In this document: piece after piece, positions 58,319-64,000 of the stretch
Position numbering within the stretch: position 1 is the first letter of the stretch
How the letters are laid out: each line of letters opens with the position of its first letter
NCBI RefSeq assembly: GCF_964204645.1
Contig: NC_134025.1
Location: forward strand, 18,628,001 to 18,692,000
Source of the DNA: Tubulanus polymorphus
Lineage: Eukaryota > Nemertea > Palaeonemertea > Tubulaniformes > Tubulanidae
Reading direction: 5' to 3'
DNA length: 64,000 nt
The notes under the pieces: generated by a model
Databases searched by the model: none
Told to the model about the DNA's origin: nothing
Seen by the model: only the letters and a program-made list of their open reading frames with translations
Translations under genes and position numbers: made by a program

Positions 58319-59018
58319 AACAAGGAAAGCACGAGGTGTCGAGTTAGTAGAGGGTGATTTAGTCCTAGTCAGGAGAGTGGGTTTCAAAGAGAAACACAAG
58401 AAAGCCGATAGATGGGAATCAACGCCATACGAGGTTAAGCGGAGAGTGTCTCCTGATGTTCCTGTATATGTTGTTGAATCGATTGGTGGTGGTCGTGTAC
58501 GTACTTTGCATAGGAATATGTTAATGCCATTAGCTGCTCTGTTGCGTGATGATCCAGAGCGGAGAAAGGATACTGTTGCTGTGAGTAAGAAGAAACCTGT
58601 GAAGCGAACTGAGAAGTCACCTGTGCAACCTGTTGAACTTGAGGATACGGTCTTGGAATCGTCTCAAGAGGATGACGGTTTGCTTTTGGTTCCAGTACAA
58701 TATGAGGTCGAGGAACATGATGATGGATCTGAACATGAAGTTGATGAATCCAGTAGCGACTTGAGTTCCGAAAGTGAGGCGGACGAGATTGTGGTTCATG
58801 GAGATCGGAGTCCGGAAGCTCCTAGAAGAAGTGTTAGAGATAGAAGACCTCCTGATTGGATAACTTCTGGTGATTACGTGGTGAATCAGTCTAACGTGTC
58901 TAAGGATTCCTGGAAGGATAGAGCAGAGTGGTTAATTACAAGAAGCAAGGATCCTAGTTTTGCGGGAAATTCTGCTTTGTTGTCTGCGCTTGCGTCTATG
59001 CTTCAGGATCGTGGTTAA
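58319..59018 (+). pseudogene. Gypsy 2 integrase C-terminus and acidic tail
   Basis: GPY/F-like segment (RWESTPYEVKRRV, DVPVYVVE), a His-Arg-Asn motif (RTLHRNML), then a long Glu/Asp/Ser-rich tail closing with APRRSVRDRRPPDWITSGDY. Open to a TAA at 59016. Confidence 0.8.
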
Positions 59019-59068
59019 TTTGAATTGCTGAATTTTGGATTTGTTTTTAAATTGTTGTTGTCTGGAAT

Positions 59069-59818
59069 AAACTAGGGGTCCAAGGACACCATGCCCACTT
59101 GGGAAGTGGTTCCAAATGCTCAACAATCTAACAATTTCAATATTCAACGCCCCCTGGTGACCATATACAAAAACCAATGACCTTGAAACTCACCACAATC
59201 ATAGAACATGTCAGCAGCTACGATTTTGTAATTGATTGTGATAACAAAATATGCCTCGTTACCAATTTAATATGGAAATACTAAGTTATTCTACTATTCA
59301 ATGCCCCCTGGTGACCATATTCAAAACCCTATGACCTTGAAACTCACCGTCATCTTTTCAAAGAATACCAATCACAAATTGCAATGAGAAATGGCAAACC
59401 AGTAGGGAGCTACAGGACTCAGAATTCGGGCCAAAATTGACATTAGTGGGCACTAAAAAAGGTAATAGGACGGTCATCTTGAGTCCGATCGACCCAATTT
59501 TAGTTATGCTGATGGGCCCTGGGGAGATTCACATACATCCGAAAGATCAAGGTAATTGATCAAAGCGTCTTCAAAATTTCCCTCAAAAAGTGTTGATTTT
59601 GACGAACAACAATGGCTGCCAGTCGGCCATCTTGATTCTGACATGGCCAGTTTTTGTGCTGAAGATGTGTCTAGGGTAGATACATGTGTAACCCAAATAT
59701 CAAGACATTACATTGATATCTTCAAAACTTCCCAGAATAACTGGATTCCATCTTCGGACGGACGGATGAAAGTGAACGCAATAGCCCGCTGGGACTAAAG
59801 TCCCAAGTGGGCTAAAAA
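59069..59818 (+). mobile_element. Family A element, copy 5, in Gypsy 2
   Basis: An internally deleted copy (about 750 bp) with full termini; it sits between the acidic tail and the polypurine tract, so it inserted after Gypsy 2 arrived. Confidence 0.82.
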
Positions 59819-60083
59819 AACAGTAAAATTTTGTAGTTTCATTGTCTATTACTGATGTGAATCATTGGATCTGGGGTCAGATTTTCTTTTCTTCGTAAGG
59901 GAGTAGAGTTCAGTTGTATTGATTTTGATTAATTTGTTTGAGTAAGAATCTTGTTAAAATTCAATGATTGTGGCTCTTGACATTTGTGGCTCTTGATTAG
60001 GTTTTAGCTCGTGTGCTGATATTCCGTACATGTAGGTTTAGCTAAATCAAGCTGATCTGATATCGGGGCGATATATTTTAACT

Positions 60084-60093
60084 AGGGGAAGAA
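60084..60093 (+). promoter_or_regulatory. Polypurine tract of Gypsy 2
   Basis: AGGGGAAGAA immediately precedes TGTGGTAG, the expected LTR start; plus-strand primer site in LTR retroelements. Confidence 0.65.
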
Positions 60094-60338
60094 TGTGGTA
60101 GACAGGTATCTGGCACATAATTCGACTCCCGGTTTTTGTATTTAATTGCTTGCCATACAGTGCTGCCACCAGGGCACTTAGTACTACTTTTGGCGGTTAA
60201 CTTTGGTTGTGTATTAAGCCGCCATAGCAATCAGTAGTAAATAAATGGCGTGTTGATATTCTGATAAATATCTCTTATGATTCATTCATTTCTCTGGGAT
60301 TGAACCGAGGTCTTAGGTGTGAGGTTGACCATCCTACA
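60094..60338 (+). repeat. Probable 3' LTR of Gypsy 2
   Basis: Starts TGTGGTAG after the polypurine tract, contains AATAAA near 60239, and may end at CATCCTACA (TG...CA). The start is well placed; the end is a guess because no second LTR is present in the window. Confidence 0.5.
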
Positions 60339-60499
60339 GGCAAGGCGATGAGAAGTGTTCCAAAGAATCTGTAAGTAGCAGCTCTTTTGGTCCCCACACG
60401 TCAGCAACTCGAACGATCGATTAACTGCATCCGTTATGAACCGTAGGGTTTAAAGATCAATAAGGTCGACAGAGTTTAAAGGCATCGTTCCTGGCTGTT

Positions 60500-60991
60500 A
60501 TAATAATATAGAAATACTAAGTTATTGCATTGTTCATCGCCCCCTGGTGGCCATATGAAAAAATCAATGACCTTGAAACTCACCACGATCATAGACCATG
60601 TAATGAGCTACAACTTTCCAATTGATTGTGGTAACAAAATATGCTTATGTATCAATATAATACGGAAAAACTTTTTTCCACCTTCGAATGAGTACTGATG
60701 GCACCAAGATGGCCGCCAATTGCGTCGTAATTGCCTGATCAAATATACCTGTCTCGGGTATAAGAGATCCCATTCCAAATAATATCCATCACAAATTGCA
60801 ATGAAAAATGGTAAACCATTAGGAAGTTACTGGACTCAGAATTCAGGCCAAAATTGACATTTTTGACACAAATTAGGTCACAGGACCGCTATCTTAAGTC
60901 CGATCCATCCAATTTTTCTCATGCTGATGGGCCCTTGGGGGATACAAATATATACAATCGATCAAGGTAATTGATGAAAGCATCTCCAAAA
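60500..60991 (+). mobile_element. Family A element, copy 6, both ends missing
   Basis: Begins within a tandem unit and stops at CATCTCCAAAA, where the CAGTGCTTC repeat end starts. Confidence 0.8.
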
Positions 60992-61012
60992 CAGTGCTTC
61001 ATCTAGCATTAA
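60992..61012. mobile_element. 22-bp end of the CAGTGCTTC TIR element
   Basis: CAGTGCTTCATCTAGCATTA, the same as the right end of the element at 19243-20343. Directly followed by family A; the same fusion occurs at 63216. Confidence 0.7.
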
Positions 61013-62122
61013 ACTAGGGGTCCAGGGACACCATGCCCACTTGGGAAGTGGTTTCCAATGCTCAACAATCCAACAATTTCAATATTCAATGCCCCCTGGT
61101 GACCATATACAAAATCCAATGACCTTGAAACTCACTACAATCATAGAACATGTCAGCAGCCACGATTTTGTAATTGATTGTGATAACAAAATATGACTCG
61201 TTACCAATTTAATATGGAAATACTAAGTAATTCTATTATTTAATGCCCCCTCGTGACCATATGCAAAACCCAATGACCTTGAAACTCACCACAATAATAG
61301 AACATGTCATAAACTACAACTTTGCAATTAATCATGGTAACAAAATATGCCTAGGCACCAATCTAATAAGCAAATACTAAGTTATTCTACTATTCAACGC
61401 CCCCTGGTGACCATATAGAATAACTAATGTCCTTAAAACTCACCACAATCATAGACAATGTCATGAGCTACAACTTTGCAATCGATTGTAGTAACAAAAT
61501 TTTCTTAGATATCAATATAATGTGGAAAAACTTTTTTCCACCTACGAATGAGTACTGATGATACCAAGATGGCCGCCAATTGCGTCATAATTGGCCGATA
61601 AAAAAAACCTGGCTCAGGTATAAAACATCCCTTTCCAAAGAATACCCTTCACAAATTGCAATGAGAAATAGCGAACCAGTAGGAAGCTACGGACCTCAGA
61701 ATTTGGGCCAAAATTGACATGTTTGGGCACTAAAAAGGTCATAGGACGGCCATCTTGATTCTGATCAACCCAATTTTTCTCAAGGTCATGGGCCCTTGGG
61801 GGATTCAAATATATACCAAAGATCAAGGTAATTGATTCAAGCGTCTTCAAAATTTCCTTCAAAAAGTTCAAAAGTGTAAAAAGTGCTGATCTTGGCGAAC
61901 AACAATGGCTGCCAGTCGGCCATCTTGATTCTGACAGGGCCAGTTTTTGGGCTGAAGATGTGTCTAGGGTAGATACATGTATAAACCAAATATCAAGACA
62001 TTACCTTGAAGCCTCTTCAAAACTTCCCAAAATAACTGGATTCCGTCTACGGATGGACGTTCGAACGGACAAAAAGTGAATGCAATAGCTCGCTGGGACT
62101 AAAGTCCCAAGTGGGCTAAAAA
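61013..62122 (+). mobile_element. Family A element, copy 7
   Basis: Full termini, about three tandem units, and a shortened GGAC run. Ends TCCCAAGTGGGCTAAAA. Confidence 0.85.
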
Positions 62123-62144
62123 CGTACCGCGATTTTACCTGAAT

Positions 62145-62302
62145 TGGCTCAATACCAAACTCAAACTGCTGACGAAGGTAAACCAAAAACCCCTCAGCGA
62201 AAACACTGGACTTTTTCCCAATCTGGCTCAATACCAAACTCAAACTGCTGACAAAGGTAAACCAAAAACCCCTCAGCGAAAACACTGGACTTTTTCCCAA
62301 TC
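62145..62302 (+). repeat. Two-copy 79-bp tandem repeat
   Basis: TGGCTCAATACCAAACTCAA starts at 62145 and again at 62224; the copies are nearly identical. Non-coding. Confidence 0.9.
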
Positions 62303-63215
62303 TGTGTCAAAAAATTTCCAAAAACAGTACCATGACAAATATTGTAAATTATAATGACAAATAGAACGATAACCACACTCAAACGTGGTGAACGGATAAT
62401 AAGATAAAAACCCACTATCTACAGATTAAAAGAAATTTAAAACAAGAATCTATTATTCGAAAATCTAAAATATATAGAATACACCACGTTTCCATCTCAC
62501 CCTAGAGAGAATTATTTATACTCCCAAATTAATTATACTTCCAGCATATACACTAAGCACCACATAGTTGAGTCTGCCCCAATTACTCTTCACTCAGATA
62601 TTAGTACCAATTTAAATAATGGCTTTTCTCCGCACAATTCCCTTCTTTCTAAGTATATTACTTCATGCATTGCAATTAAGAAATCAACAATTCACATTTT
62701 TCTTCAACCAGAATTTATTTTCATTAATTAATTTCTCAAAATAATGTTGATTAATAGCTCAAAACATACATAAAATTGGATTATTTCAAAAGGTACCTGC
62801 GTTAGTTTGTGAATTAAGCCATTAATTGTGGATTGAAGTCAATAGAAAGTATATTTTTCAAGTGTTACTTTTTTCAACCGTGTTTTGGCCCTTGTCATCC
62901 CTAACGTTGGTATAAGCCCATCCGATTATAAAAAGCTTACCACCAACGATTAGGTAACTAACTAGATTATCTACTGCTCATACCCGGTCCTCCTTATTAC
63001 CGAGATGACGTTATTTACCGAGATCAACCGAGATGACATGAAATATAACATATTTATTTATACCTTATCGTTTTAACATTTGAAATCATGTTTTATCAGT
63101 AATAAATACCTTCTAGAGTCATATTTTATATATTTTTCCGGATATGTTGTAAAAAAAAATTTTGACTTCAAATATGTCACCTCGGTTAGCAATAAAATTT
63201 CATTGAATTTGATTG
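62303..63215. other. Gene-less AT-rich stretch
   Basis: Nothing recognised. No UBR7 N-terminal exon seen. Confidence 0.35.
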
Positions 63216-63231
63216 CAGTGCTTCATCTAGC
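63216..63231. mobile_element. End of the CAGTGCTTC TIR element
   Basis: CAGTGCTTCATCTAGC followed by ATTAA and then a family A start, as at 60992. Confidence 0.7.
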
Positions 63232-63235
63232 ATTA

Positions 63236-64000
63236 ACTAGGGGTCCAGGGACACCATGCCCACTTGGGAAGTGGTTTCAAATGCTCAACAATCTAACAAT
63301 TTCAATATTCAACGTCCCCTGGTGACCATTTACAAAAACCAATGACCTTAAAACTCACCACAATCATAGAACATGTCAGCAGCTACGATTTTGTAATTGA
63401 TTGTGATAACAAAATATGCCTCGTTACCAATTTAATATGGAAATACTAAGTCATTCTACTATTCAACGCCCCCTAGTGACCATATTCAAAACCTAATGAC
63501 CTCGAAACTCACCACAATCATAGAACATGTCATGAACTACAACTTTGCAATTGATCATGGTAACAAAATATGCCTAGGTACCAATATAATAAAGAAATAC
63601 TAAGTCATTCTACTATTCAACGCCCCCTGGTGACCATATTCAAAACCCAATGACCTTGAGACTCACCACAATCATAGAACATGTCATGAACTACAACTTT
63701 GCAATTGATTGTGGTTACAAAATATTCATAGGTACGAATATAATAAAGAAATGCTAAGATATTGTATTATTCGAAATCCAATTACCTTGAAACTCACCAC
63801 AATCATAGAACACGTTATGAGCTACAACTTTCTAATTGATTGTGGTAGCAAAATACGCTTAGGTATCAATATAATGTGGAAAAACTTTTTCCCACTTACG
63901 AATGAGTACTGGTGACACCAAGATGGCCGCCAATTGCGTCATAATTGGCTGATGAAAAATACCTGTCTCAGGTATAAAACATCCCTTTCCAAAGAACACC
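63236..64000 (+). mobile_element. Family A element, copy 8, cut by window end
   Basis: Starts CTAGGGGTCCAGGGACACC, has four tandem units (the last shortened) and reaches the conserved AAGATGGCCGCCAATTGCG body before the window ends. Confidence 0.85.

Larger units (their letters stand above)
54660..60338 (+). mobile_element. Ty3/Gypsy retroelement 2, decayed, gag-less
   Basis: Plus-strand order: protease, RT (catalytic pair lost), RNase H interrupted by a MITE, integrase, acidic tail, a family A insertion, a polypurine tract and a probable 3' LTR. gag is missing; family E lies directly before the protease. Multiple stops and frameshifts. Confidence 0.85.

Noticed and set aside
60285-60365. 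tRNA gene suggested by GGTTCAATCCC on the minus strand
   Set aside because: No acceptable A-box or acceptor stem; it falls in the probable LTR.

Overview
This is a metazoan (marine-invertebrate-like) nuclear window, not a prokaryotic one. The evidence is spliced exons with GT-AG borders, large introns, microsatellites and a very high load of eukaryotic transposons. The only confidently recognised host gene is UBR7 on the minus strand. Seven consecutive exons (44465 down to 18839) are found, with matching splice phases. They encode the UBR-box, the PHD finger and much of the C-terminal half. The first and last exons were not found. The exons span about 25.6 kb because the introns are packed with mobile DNA. 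The species cannot be named from the sequence.

Layout. 1-1.9 kb: a minus-strand reading system with a J-domain ORF, a PHD-like zinc finger and an SGNH-esterase ORF running off the left edge. 2.7-4.1 kb: unrecognised sequence carrying a 330-bp TIR element. 5.6-18.7 kb: a nested complex of reverse-transcriptase remnants, arrays of a 31-bp hairpin satellite, a Helitron-like element (family A), family E sequence, a hAT-like element with an exon-like insert, and a 2.2-kb TIR element with a visible target duplication. 18.8-19.0 kb: UBR7 exon. 19.1-28.2 kb: family A, a piggyBac-like MITE, an unrecognised 5.5-kb block with inverted ends, and a (TA)n tract. 29.1-29.4 kb: UBR7 exon. 29.6-30.3 kb: a second Helitron-like family (B). 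32.4-38.4 kb: a Ty3/Gypsy retroelement (minus strand) lacking RT/RNase H, interrupted by a jockey/CR1-like LINE (plus strand) whose ORF is broken only by nonsense codons. 41.9-44.5 kb: five UBR7 exons. 46.2-54.7 kb: a family E copy split by a 7.4-kb insertion of the composite family Z. 54.7-60.3 kb: a second, decayed Ty3/Gypsy element (plus strand) with a mariner-type MITE in its RNase H region. 60.5-64 kb: further family A copies.

Main inference. Three repeat families (A, B and Z) share one end design: a 10-12-bp subterminal inverted repeat, a hairpin close to the 3' end, and a terminal CTAA. Two of them also have an internal tandem repeat of about 150 bp. This fits non-autonomous rolling-circle (Helitron/Helentron, 'pearl/DINE-like') elements. 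Family Z is the largest and carries the hairpin satellite and degenerate RT. An intact family E copy at 10.5-11.6 kb serves as the empty site for its insertion. No Rep/helicase gene is present in the window.
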